Below are positions 9,459 through 18,158 of a stretch of 64,000 bases of DNA, piece after piece; the first letter of the stretch is position 1, and the number at the start of each line of letters is the position of its first letter. Below the pieces are notes generated by a model. It did not search any database. It was given only the letters and a program-made list of their open reading frames with translations, and was not told the DNA's origin. This DNA comes from Luteolibacter sp. (lineage in GTDB: Bacteria > Verrucomicrobiota > Verrucomicrobiia > Verrucomicrobiales > Akkermansiaceae), in the NCBI GenBank assembly GCA_030696085.1, contig JAUYNL010000099.1:22790-86789 (forward strand). Direction: 5' to 3'. Position numbers and translations under genes: made by a program.

Positions 9459-10199
9459 TCATCCGGGCTTCGCGTCCTCTGCGAGCACCTTTCCTAACAG
9501 GGAGATCATCGCCTGCGCGGCCTGTCTGCCGGTTTCGACCACTTCGTGATGATCGAGCGGTGTGGCGGAAATGCCCGCAGCCCAGTTGGTGAGACAGGAG
9601 AACGCGGCGACCGACAGGCCCAACGAGCGGGCTTGGATGGTTTCGAGCACCGTGCTCATGCCCACGGCATCCGCGCCGATGGTGTGGAGCATGCGCACTT
9701 CGGCCGGTGTTTCATACTGCGGTCCGCGCAAGCCGGCATAGACACCCTCGTGCAGCGGCATGGCCAGTGCGAGTGCCGCCTTGCGGAATACGGCGCACCA
9801 CGCGGGATCATAAGCGGCGCTCATATCGACGAAATCCGCTCCTTCGAGCGGCGAGGCTCCCGTTAGATTGAGGTGATCGCAAAACATCATCCAGGTCCCT
9901 GGATGGAAATCCGGGTTCAGGGTGCCGGCGGCATTTGTGAGGATGAGGCGTTTGATCCCCTGCCCCGCCATCCAGCGCACACCGGCCGTGACCGTTTGCG
10001 GCGAGTGGCCTTCGTAAAGATGGACCCGGCCTTTCATCAGAACGACCGGCGAGCCGCCCAGGCTTCCAAAAACAAACTTTCCCGAGTGGCCCGGAACCGT
10101 GGAGGCCGGCAGCCCTGCCACCGCGAAGGACACCTCGCGCTCGACCTCCACCGCATCCGCCAGTGGCCCCAATCCTGATCCCAATACGATTCCTGTCAT
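9459..10199 (-). CDS. Purine nucleoside phosphorylase
   Basis: Trimeric-type PNP (EC 2.4.2.1) of 246 residues that cleaves purine nucleosides with phosphate to base and ribose-1-phosphate. Visible family motifs: IVLGSGLGPLAD at the N-terminus, VPGHSGKF phosphate-site region, GRVHLYEGHSP, LTNAAGTLNPDFHPG, GPQYETPAEVRML, AVGMSTVLE and a C-terminal NWAAGIS, DHHEVVETG. It is slightly shorter than usual (about 270) at the N-terminus, but starts directly at the first beta strand. It is convergent with the zinc operon (3 bases apart) and divergent from jetA across a 113-base gap. Confidence 0.9.
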   Translation of the reverse strand: MTGIVLGSGLGPLADAVEVEREVSFAVAGLPASTVPGHSGKFVFGSLGGSPVVLMKGRVHLYEGHSPQTVTAGVRWMAGQGIKRLILTNAAGTLNPDFHPGTWMMFCDHLNLTGASPLEGADFVDMSAAYDPAWCAVFRKAALALAMPLHEGVYAGLRGPQYETPAEVRMLHTIGADAVGMSTVLETIQARSLGLSVAAFSCLTNWAAGISATPLDHHEVVETGRQAAQAMISLLGKVLAEDAKPG

Positions 10200-10312
10200 G
10201 CAATCGAGCGTAACAAACCGATTTCAAACGGCCACCCTGTTTCCAGGCCAGTCCTGTATTGCAATTCGCGCTTGGGTTGCCACTGCGGCCTGCAATAGGG
10301 TGCCCCCGCCCC

Positions 10313-11791
10313 ATGTCCGCGCCGAATCTCAGTGAAAAACTCCTCGCCTCGGTGTCGCGGGATTTTTTCCGGCCACTCACCCGGCCCTCGGCGGCGATTT
10401 ACGTCGATTGCGCGGAACGCCTGGCCGATGTCGCGGGCGAGGCCGGGCGCATTCCTCAATCGGAATCCATCGCCCTGATTCGCGAAATTCTTGCCGCCCA
10501 TCCGGACATCGTGCTCGCCGACGACGAAGGAGCGACCCTGCGCGATGCCCGCCAGCGGGCCGGACAGATTTTCAACCGCCTCTGCGATGCCAAATGGCTG
10601 GAAGATCAGCAGCTCGGCCTGCATGAACGCTGGACACTCGTTTCCCCCGGACTCCGGCCGCTGCTCCGGCTGCTGCGCGAACTCGCGGAGGATGAAATCG
10701 CCGAGTTGAAAACCTTCGCCGATACCGTGCGCGGCGTTTGCGAAACCCTCGAACGTCCCGGCATTCTGGATGCGCGCATTCAGGAACCGGACGCCCTCCG
10801 CGCCACCGTCACCGACGTCAACTCGCGCCTCGAAAGCGCGATCATCCAGCTCCACGGCGTGGAGAAACTCATCTCGCTTTTCGACCGCCGCCAGCGCCTC
10901 AGTGAGTCGCCGGCAGAAACCCTGCGCCTGCTCTACGCCGAGTTTGGCGCGGGCCAGCACATGGTTTGTTACGATGCACTCCGAAGAAACGGCCTGCTTC
11001 CCAGACTCCAGGTGCTGCGCTCGCAAGTCGCTGATCGCCGCGATGATCCGCTGGTCAAAGCGCGCCTCGCCCAAGGACTCGCCGACCACTATCACTGGGA
11101 TGAAACCGAGGCCTATCACCGTGCCGAGAAAACCCTGCGCGAGCTCGAACACCGGCTCGCCGCCATCCGCCACGTCGCCGATGCCATCGACGCCCGAATG
11201 GCATCGTTCAACCAGCTATCCCAACAACGCTACCGCTATCAGACCGAACTCCGCGGCCGCCGCCCGGAAATCGTCAAAGCCTATTGCGATGCCATCAACG
11301 CCGCCCACGAAGGCAGCCGTCTCGGCGCCATGCGCGAGACCTCGCCGGACTTCGCGCCGCTCATCCCCGAAGTCCGCTTCTTCTTCGGCACCGAATCACT
11401 CGCCCGCACCCGCCGGACCAAGGCTCCTGCGGATCTAACATTCGTAGGCGAGTCCGATGGCCATGACGAATCCGCAGCGGACACGCTCGCCTCCTTGCGC
11501 GAACGCCAGCGGCTCGCCCTCACTCCGCAACGCGCCGCCCGCCTCGTCGCGCGTCTGCTGCCGGGAAAAACCAGTTCTCTCTCCACCTCCGATTTCAACT
11601 CCGCGGATCTCGATGAAATGCTCGATCTGTTAGCCGTTGCCGCCTACGAACATGCCTTCACAGCCGATGGCAAACGCGTGAAATGGCGCGTCACCGGCCC
11701 CGGTAAAGACGCGGGTCTCACCCCCGAACAAATCCCCACCGACCCCCACGCCGCCTGGAACATCGATCGATTCACCATCCAGAAAATCTGA
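10313..11791 (+). CDS. jetA: Wadjet defence protein JetA
   Basis: First subunit of a Wadjet (JetABCD) SMC-like anti-plasmid complex, the kleisin-like bridging component. The 492-residue protein opens with SEKLLASVSRDFFRPLTRPSAAIYVDC, typical of the JetA family (DUF5716-like), followed by long helical stretches (RAEKTLRELEHRLAAIRHVADAIDARM). The ATG at 10313 is chosen because the family N-terminus begins there; the track's start at 10259 adds a non-conserved leader. It is followed by jetB after 27 bases and the whole set runs in one direction. Exact Wadjet subtype was not determined. Confidence 0.88.
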   Translation: MSAPNLSEKLLASVSRDFFRPLTRPSAAIYVDCAERLADVAGEAGRIPQSESIALIREILAAHPDIVLADDEGATLRDARQRAGQIFNRLCDAKWLEDQQLGLHERWTLVSPGLRPLLRLLRELAEDEIAELKTFADTVRGVCETLERPGILDARIQEPDALRATVTDVNSRLESAIIQLHGVEKLISLFDRRQRLSESPAETLRLLYAEFGAGQHMVCYDALRRNGLLPRLQVLRSQVADRRDDPLVKARLAQGLADHYHWDETEAYHRAEKTLRELEHRLAAIRHVADAIDARMASFNQLSQQRYRYQTELRGRRPEIVKAYCDAINAAHEGSRLGAMRETSPDFAPLIPEVRFFFGTESLARTRRTKAPADLTFVGESDGHDESAADTLASLRERQRLALTPQRAARLVARLLPGKTSSLSTSDFNSADLDEMLDLLAVAAYEHAFTADGKRVKWRVTGPGKDAGLTPEQIPTDPHAAWNIDRFTIQKI

Positions 11792-11818
11792 ATCTCAAGC
11801 TCCAATCTCCAATCCCCC

Positions 11819-12442
11819 ATGTCCGATCCCCACTGGCCGCGATTCTGGCCCGATGTTCCTGAAGAAGACCGACCCGCGATCCGCGAGATCCTCGCCGAGT
11901 TGTTAGGGCGTGGCACACTCCTCGGCGGCAGCGGATCGGGCCGCGACCATTTCCTGCTCGCCCGCGACCATTATCGCGGCCACCTGAGCGACTACCTCGC
12001 GCCGCTCGGCCTCGAACTCATCATCGACGACGATTTCTCCCTGCTCCAAGCCCGTCCGCGCCCGGAGACCTGCCACTTGCTTTCTCACTTCACCAAGGAC
12101 GAAACGCTCGTCCTGCTCGTGCTTTGGCGCGTCTGGGACGATCACCGCACCAACGAAGCCGCCAGCGCCGTGATCCTGACGGTCGATGAACTCTGGACCC
12201 GCTTCCGCAACACCTTCGACAAGATCGATCCACCCGAGAAAACCCATCTCGATGCCTTGTTAGGACGCATGAAACGCCACCGCCTCATCCGCACCCACAA
12301 ACCGGAAGGCACAGTGCAACTCGGCGAGACGCTCATCGAAGTGCTGCCCAGCCTGCCCCGCGTGATTCCCTTCGACAGCCTTGAATCCTGCCTCGCCCGA
12401 GCCGCCCTCTATCAGCCCACCGAACCCACTCCGGAAGCCTGA
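11819..12442 (+). CDS. jetB: Wadjet defence protein JetB (DUF4194)
   Basis: DUF4194-family protein of 207 residues, the KITE-like winged-helix subunit of the Wadjet complex. Family traits visible are an N-terminal EIRxILxxLL-type helix (AIREILAELLGRGTLL), a central KDETLVLLVLWRVWDDH segment and a late LLGRMKRHRLIR helix. It lies between jetA and jetC with a 1-base gap to jetC, the canonical order. It is expected to bind the JetC head and the JetA kleisin. Confidence 0.9.
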   Translation: MSDPHWPRFWPDVPEEDRPAIREILAELLGRGTLLGGSGSGRDHFLLARDHYRGHLSDYLAPLGLELIIDDDFSLLQARPRPETCHLLSHFTKDETLVLLVLWRVWDDHRTNEAASAVILTVDELWTRFRNTFDKIDPPEKTHLDALLGRMKRHRLIRTHKPEGTVQLGETLIEVLPSLPRVIPFDSLESCLARAALYQPTEPTPEA

Positions 12443-12443
12443 C

Positions 12444-15400
12444 ATGTCCACCCGCGTCCACCTCAGCCGCATCCTTGCCATCAACTGGTATGGCTACCGC
12501 CGTTTCATCGATATCACCGGTCTCTCCCTCATCACCGGGGCCAATGGCTCGGGCAAGAGCGTGCTGCTCGACCTGATCCAGTTCGTCCTGTTAGGCGAGG
12601 CGCTCAGCCGTTTCAACAAGGCAGCCGCCGGAGCCGGCGGCGGACGTTCACTACGCGGCTACTGCCTGTGCGACACGAACACCCAGGGCAATGACGGACA
12701 GGAGCGCTACCTGCGCCCGTCCGGAGTCACGCTCGCCGGCCTCGAATTTGCTTGGCCGCTGGCAAAAGGTGAGGAATCCCCGCGCCGCGAAACGTGGGGC
12801 GCGCGCATCGAATACGAAGGCCCCACCGCCAAGGCGCGCACGCTCTGGTTCACCGTGCCGAATCGCCTCGAACGCGAGGATTTCCTCAGCCGAGATCTCG
12901 ATCCGGACGCCGTCGCCTTCATGTCCGAGGACGAGTTCCGCGTGCATGTGAAACGCGATCTCGGAGGCGAAGTCTTTGATCGCCAGGCTTCTTATCTCGA
13001 CGAAATGGGATCGCGCGGCCACCTCGGTTTCGACCGCGTGCAGATGAATAAAACCCTGCCAAACTCGATGGCCTTCCAACCGGTCGAGTCGTTCGAAAAA
13101 TTCATCCGTGATTATTTGTTAGAACCGGGTCTGCCCGATGTGAAGGCCGTGCGCGCCAGCGTGGATGCCCACCGCCGCGCCCAGGAGCGGTTGGAGAAAA
13201 TGCACGACCAGCATGCCCGGCTGGCCCGCATCGGCGCGCTGCATCGGGAATACCGCGAGGCCCGCCGCGATGCGCGCATGCACTCGCACCTGCACGAGGC
13301 GCTGGCCCACGAGCAGAAGCTCGAAGCACTCACGGAACGGCGCAACCAGCTCGATGTACTGCGCGATCACAACTCCGAGCAGCGCGCGGACTACGAGGCG
13401 GCGATCAGCGAACGCAACGAACTCGATTCCCAACTCGCAAAGATCCGCCTCGTCGCCGGCAATGACCTGCAAATCACCCGCCTCGCCGAAGACCGCAGCC
13501 ACCGCGAGGAGGTCGGCCGCGAACTCGACGCGCTCAAGGAGATCGAAAAATCCGCCCGCCAGTTCCTCCATGACCGCATCCGGTATTGGAAACAATGGCT
13601 GCGTCTCGGTAAGGAATTCGGCCTTGAGGAACCGGAAAACGCGAGCCCATGGCTCAAGCTCATGCAGGGTGCCGATGAGGCCGCCGCGCTGGATGCCGCC
13701 GCCCGCATGCCGCGCATCTATCAGGCGATGGTCAACGACGCCCGCGACCGGTTGCGGCCCGTGGAGGACAGGATCAAGGATCTCGAAAGCCGCGAGGCAA
13801 GACTCCGCCGCGAACTCGACGATCTCGATCACAAGGGCAGCGCCGCGCCGACGCCCTTGTTGGACGCATTGAAATCCCGTGGCCAGAAAGCAGACGCGCT
13901 TGGCCGGGTGATTGAAGTGAAGGCGGAAGCCGAGCCCTGGTGGCCACTGCTCGAAAGCCTGTTAGGAAACAAGCGCTCCGCCGTGCTTGCCGCCGATTTC
14001 AAAGCCGCCTGGGAACAAGCGCGCCGTCTCGGCCACATCGACGAGGTGCTCGTGCATCCCGATGAACTCGGCACCGCCCCGAAGAGCCCGAAACCGGGAA
14101 CGGTGACCGCGCTTTTCGAGACCTCACATGATCTCGCCTCAGCCTACCTCCACCATCTCTTTGGCGATGTCATCGCTGTCGAGTCGCCTGCGCAACTGGA
14201 ACTGCACCCGCGCGCGCTTTCCAAGGACGGCTGGTTCAAAGACCCGCCGCAGCGCCTGCATTTCCAGCCTGCGAAGGAGTTCACCATCGGCGAGGAAGGC
14301 CTGCGCCGCCTGCGCACGCTGCGCCAGGATGAACTCGCCGAGGTGAAGGAGGAACTCGCCATCCAACATCGCAGCCGCGAGGATTGGCGGACCTTTCTCC
14401 ATCGCGGCGAGCAATGGACACTCGACAAGGCCGAGCCGCCCGCAGGCAGTTCGAAACTCCGCGACCTGCCGCGACTCCGCAAGGAACTCGCCCAGCTCGA
14501 TGAAACCATCCGCCTGTTAGCCACACCCGAACGCGAGGAAACCGTGGAGAAACTCCGCGTCCTGGAGAAGACCTTCCAGGGCGTGATTGAACGCACCGGC
14601 CGACTGGCTAACAGCATCGAGAAATTCGCCCAACAGGAGCGCATGATGCTGGATGCCATCGCCGGCATGGAGGAGGAGGAACGCGCCGCCCTCATCAAAC
14701 GCCAGGCCAGCCGCGAATCGCTGGATGGAATCCGCGATTCGGAAATCGACGAGCTCATCGCCGCGGCGCGCAGCCAATTTCCCAAGTGGCAGCAACGCCT
14801 CGAAGCCGCCGCCGAAATGGCGCGCATCCGCGAATACGAGGCCGACAAGGCGCGCGAATCCCGCAACCTTGAACGCAGGGCACTGGCCGAAACCCATCCC
14901 GAAACCGCCGGGGCTTTTGATCCCGACGACGACGAAAACACCCGCTACGATGCGCGCCGCAGCGAGCTGGAATCCCACGAACTCGAAAAATACACCTCCG
15001 CCGCCGAAGACGCGCGCAAGGAATGGGAAGACCGGCTCCAACACCAGGTGCTCGATGTCCTTAAAGAGAAGTTGGACGAGGCGGAGCGCACGAAACGCGA
15101 GCTCAACCGCGCCATGGACCACGACATCGGCGGTTGGCGCTATCAGCTTTCGATGAAGGCGGACCGCAGCCACAGCGCGATCTGGACGCTGGTGGACAAG
15201 GGCCTCAACCCCGGCCTCGAACTCTTCGCCTCCGGCGCGAAGGAAGAGATCGAAAACGCCAAGGCCGCACTCATGGCCGCCATCGAAAACTCCGAAGACC
15301 CGCGCCAGCAGCGGGCGCTGGATTACCGTTACTATCATCACTGGGACATCCAGGCCACGCCCACCGGCAAGGGCGAAGGCGCGGCCATCTCGCTCAACCG

Positions 15401-15773
15401 CAACGCCAAGAAACAAAGCGGCGGAGAAAACCAGGCCCCGTTTTTCGTCGCCATGTTAGCCGCATTCCAACGCGTCTATGACCTCGGCCCGCGCGAATCA
15501 CGCAAGAACCTCGGCATCGTCATCATGGACGAGGCGTTTTCGAAACTCTCCGGTGATCGCATCGATGCCTGCCTCGAACTTGCCAGAAACTTCGGCCTGC
15601 AACTCATCATGGCCTTCCCGGAGGACCGCTTGCCGACGATGATCCAGCATGCTGAGACCGTCGTGCAATGCCGCGTAGAGCGCAGTTATGATGAAAAGAG
15701 CGGCCAGATCACCAATATCGAAAACTGGGTGGTCAAAGTGGACCGTGACAAGCTGGTGGAGGCCCTGTTATGA
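12444..15773 (+). CDS. jetC: Wadjet defence protein JetC (SMC/MukB-like ATPase)
   Basis: SMC-type ATPase of 1109 residues. Walker A GANGSGKS lies near residues 32-39 after a short ILAINWYGYRRF strand. Two long coiled-coil arms flank a central hinge-like region around residues 480-600, the second arm having many Glu/Arg heptads. The C-terminal half-head carries KKQSGGENQAPFFVAML (ABC signature) and LGIVIMDEAFSKLSGDR (Walker B with D-loop). It loops plasmid DNA using ATP so that JetD can cut it. The track's earlier start at 12381 is replaced by the ATG one base after jetB. It overlaps jetD by ATGA. Confidence 0.93.
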   Translation: MSTRVHLSRILAINWYGYRRFIDITGLSLITGANGSGKSVLLDLIQFVLLGEALSRFNKAAAGAGGGRSLRGYCLCDTNTQGNDGQERYLRPSGVTLAGLEFAWPLAKGEESPRRETWGARIEYEGPTAKARTLWFTVPNRLEREDFLSRDLDPDAVAFMSEDEFRVHVKRDLGGEVFDRQASYLDEMGSRGHLGFDRVQMNKTLPNSMAFQPVESFEKFIRDYLLEPGLPDVKAVRASVDAHRRAQERLEKMHDQHARLARIGALHREYREARRDARMHSHLHEALAHEQKLEALTERRNQLDVLRDHNSEQRADYEAAISERNELDSQLAKIRLVAGNDLQITRLAEDRSHREEVGRELDALKEIEKSARQFLHDRIRYWKQWLRLGKEFGLEEPENASPWLKLMQGADEAAALDAAARMPRIYQAMVNDARDRLRPVEDRIKDLESREARLRRELDDLDHKGSAAPTPLLDALKSRGQKADALGRVIEVKAEAEPWWPLLESLLGNKRSAVLAADFKAAWEQARRLGHIDEVLVHPDELGTAPKSPKPGTVTALFETSHDLASAYLHHLFGDVIAVESPAQLELHPRALSKDGWFKDPPQRLHFQPAKEFTIGEEGLRRLRTLRQDELAEVKEELAIQHRSREDWRTFLHRGEQWTLDKAEPPAGSSKLRDLPRLRKELAQLDETIRLLATPEREETVEKLRVLEKTFQGVIERTGRLANSIEKFAQQERMMLDAIAGMEEEERAALIKRQASRESLDGIRDSEIDELIAAARSQFPKWQQRLEAAAEMARIREYEADKARESRNLERRALAETHPETAGAFDPDDDENTRYDARRSELESHELEKYTSAAEDARKEWEDRLQHQVLDVLKEKLDEAERTKRELNRAMDHDIGGWRYQLSMKADRSHSAIWTLVDKGLNPGLELFASGAKEEIENAKAALMAAIENSEDPRQQRALDYRYYHHWDIQATPTGKGEGAAISLNRNAKKQSGGENQAPFFVAMLAAFQRVYDLGPRESRKNLGIVIMDEAFSKLSGDRIDACLELARNFGLQLIMAFPEDRLPTMIQHAETVVQCRVERSYDEKSGQITNIENWVVKVDRDKLVEALL

Positions 15774-16984
15774 ATCAACCCGCATGGCTCGCGGAACTGC
15801 ACCGCCAATGGCACGCCGCACGCGGCAGGCGCATTGCGGAAACCAGCCGGGCTTTCACACGGAATTGGGCGCGTTTGTTAGAAGATGCCGGCATCACCAG
15901 CGCCGAAAACCAGACAACGGCGGCGCGCGAGGCGGAAGCACTGGAAAAAGCGGGGAACTTGATCCTCAAGCGCCATCGCTACCGGCAGTATCTGGTCGAA
16001 CGCATCACTCTGCCGCTTGGCCGGGAGTCATGGTTGCAAGGTCTGTTCGGCGGCATCGCGAGTGTCGATTTGCAGGCAGCCTCCCTGGAAATCGTTTCGG
16101 AGTTTTACCAACGCGGGCATCAGCGGTTTCAGGACGAATGGGCGGCGCTCTGCGAATCCCTAACCATCGAGTTCTCATCCGCGCGCTCGCTGCGGCCGTT
16201 CACCTGGACTCATCCGGCAACGCTGCGCGGATTGTTGGAAACGACGGCGAAACTCAGCCAGCGCGAATGGCCGGTCGGCACGATGATTCGCACCGCCAGC
16301 GTGGAATGCGGCCTGGATTCCAAGGGCCTCGAACGGCACCAGAGGACTTTTGAAGCCGCACTCACGCGTTTGCTCGGGTCCGCCATGTCATTCAAATCGC
16401 TCGGCTTTGTCGCGGGTGATTCGCATGTCGAGCTGCACGGCCCGGTTTGCCTGCATTCCCCGGATGGCGGCAGCCATGACTTCGACGGACTGACCCACGT
16501 GCTCATCTCCGCCGCGGATCTCGCGCGTTGTTCCCGCATCACCACCACCGCGGATCGCCTGCTCAGCATCGAAAACCGTAAGACCACCTTCCGCCAATAC
16601 GCCGCCGCGAATACGGAGCGGCGCACGCTCATCGCAGCCACCTCGTTTCCCACTCCGGCTTTTCGCGATCTGCTGGAAAAACTGCCGATCGATCTGCCGC
16701 ACCATCATTTCGGCGATACCGATCCGGCGGGCTGGCACATCCTGCTCAAACTCCGCGAAGCCACGCCGCGCCATGTCGCGGCCTTCCAAATGAAGTGGCG
16801 TCCGTCCGCCACGCCGAGCCCGCTCACGCCTTATGACCGGAAACTGCTGCCGAAATTGCTGGATTCACCCCTTCTGGCCGACGTCCGGCCGGAGATCGCC
16901 ATGATTGTGGAAAAACAGGATCGCGGCGACTTCGAACAGGAAACGATCAAATCAAACGGACCGCATGCTTTTTGGAGAGCTTGA
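15770..16984 (+). CDS. jetD: Wadjet defence nuclease JetD
   Basis: The nuclease subunit, 404 residues, with an N-terminal DUF3322-like domain (WLAELHRQWHAARGRRI) and a C-terminal DUF2220 Toprim-like domain. The Toprim signature appears as HHFGDTDPAGWHILLKLRE near residue 310, with earlier LLSIENRKTTF corresponding to the conserved Glu strand. It shares ATGA with jetC. Its last 38 bases overlap the 3' end of tyrS on the opposite strand, so the two genes are convergent and physically interlocked. Confidence 0.92.
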   Translation: MNQPAWLAELHRQWHAARGRRIAETSRAFTRNWARLLEDAGITSAENQTTAAREAEALEKAGNLILKRHRYRQYLVERITLPLGRESWLQGLFGGIASVDLQAASLEIVSEFYQRGHQRFQDEWAALCESLTIEFSSARSLRPFTWTHPATLRGLLETTAKLSQREWPVGTMIRTASVECGLDSKGLERHQRTFEAALTRLLGSAMSFKSLGFVAGDSHVELHGPVCLHSPDGGSHDFDGLTHVLISAADLARCSRITTTADRLLSIENRKTTFRQYAAANTERRTLIAATSFPTPAFRDLLEKLPIDLPHHHFGDTDPAGWHILLKLREATPRHVAAFQMKWRPSATPSPLTPYDRKLLPKLLDSPLLADVRPEIAMIVEKQDRGDFEQETIKSNGPHAFWRA

Positions 16985-18140
16985 GCACGTCGCCTGACTG
17001 CGGGGAAACGGCCGCGGAGGGATCGGTTAGTTTTTCACCGTTGAGCTGGACGGATCCGGAGGTGATGAATTGCTTGCGCAGCTCGCTGTTGGATTTTTCC
17101 AGATCGAACGCGGCCTTGAAGGCGCGGGCGGCGAGTGAAAGAACCGTTAGATCCGCGGGAAGATCACCGATGGACAGCTCCGGCAGGTCCGCGTGAACAA
17201 GGTCTTTTTTCGAGAAACGCGTGTCCCAGTCGGCACGCGCGGCGGCACCGGCTTCTTCGCCGTGGTAGCGGGCGGTGAGTTTCTCGGCGAGGGCCTTCTT
17301 GGCGTCCATCGGGTGGCCTGCGGGATCACGGGCCACGCCTAAGAGGAGAAGGTAATAACGGTCCATCAGCTCGTCGGACACGCTCATGAGCTTGCCGAAC
17401 ATTTCCTGCGGCGGATCGGACACGCCGATGTAGTTGCCATAGGATTTGGACATTTTCCGGACACCGTCGAGACCTTCGAGCAGCGGCAGCACCATGACGA
17501 CCTGCTGGGACTGGCCCTCCTCCTTCTGGAGGTCGCGGCCGACGAGGATGTTGAAGAGCTGGTCGGTGCCGCCGAGTTCGACATCGGCGCGGATTTCCAC
17601 CGAGTCCCAGCCCTGCATGATCGGGTATTGAAGTTCATGGAGACGGATTTCCTGACCGGCATCGAGTCGGTTTCGGAAGTCCTCGCGCTGGAGCATCTGC
17701 TGGAGGGTGACACGCGAGTTGAGCTTGAGGATTTCCTCATAACTCATCTTGCGGAACCAGTCGCCGTTGTAAACGATCTCGGTTTTGGACTTGTCGAGGA
17801 TCTTGAAGGCCTGGTCGGTGTAGGTTTCGGCGTTGGCGAGCACCTCGTCGCGGGTGAGCGGCGGGCGGGTGGCGGAGCGGCCGGAGGGATCGCCGACGGT
17901 GGCGGTGAAGTCGCCGATGAGCAGCACGGCCTGATGGCCTAACAACTGGAACTGCCGGAGTTTCTCCAGGGCCACGGTATGACCGAAGTGAATGTCCGGC
18001 GCGGTGGGATCGACACCGAGCTTGATCCTCAGCGGGCGCTTGTTTTTCACCGACTCGCGGAGTTTTTCGAGCAGTTCCTTTTCGGAGAGCACCTTGGCGG
18101 CACCGGCAGTGAGTTGGGCGAGTTGTTGTTCGGGAGACAT
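16947..18140 (-). CDS. tyrS: Tyrosyl-tRNA synthetase
   Basis: Class I aminoacyl-tRNA synthetase of 397 residues that charges tRNA-Tyr. The HIGH-type motif is HFGHTVALEKL, the ATP-loop is KMSKSYGNYIG, and the tyrosine pocket segment appears as YPIMQGWDSVEIRADVELGGTDQLFN. A C-terminal S4 RNA-binding domain closes the protein (SNSELRKQFITSGSVQLNGEKLTDPS). The ALEKLRQFQ version and the lack of a long insert match the TyrZ-type bacterial subgroup. Its 3' end overlaps jetD by 38 bases. Confidence 0.95.
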   Translation of the reverse strand: MSPEQQLAQLTAGAAKVLSEKELLEKLRESVKNKRPLRIKLGVDPTAPDIHFGHTVALEKLRQFQLLGHQAVLLIGDFTATVGDPSGRSATRPPLTRDEVLANAETYTDQAFKILDKSKTEIVYNGDWFRKMSYEEILKLNSRVTLQQMLQREDFRNRLDAGQEIRLHELQYPIMQGWDSVEIRADVELGGTDQLFNILVGRDLQKEEGQSQQVVMVLPLLEGLDGVRKMSKSYGNYIGVSDPPQEMFGKLMSVSDELMDRYYLLLLGVARDPAGHPMDAKKALAEKLTARYHGEEAGAAARADWDTRFSKKDLVHADLPELSIGDLPADLTVLSLAARAFKAAFDLEKSNSELRKQFITSGSVQLNGEKLTDPSAAVSPQSGDVLKLSKKHAVRLI

Positions 18141-18158
18141 GGAGAGAGTTGAAAGTTT

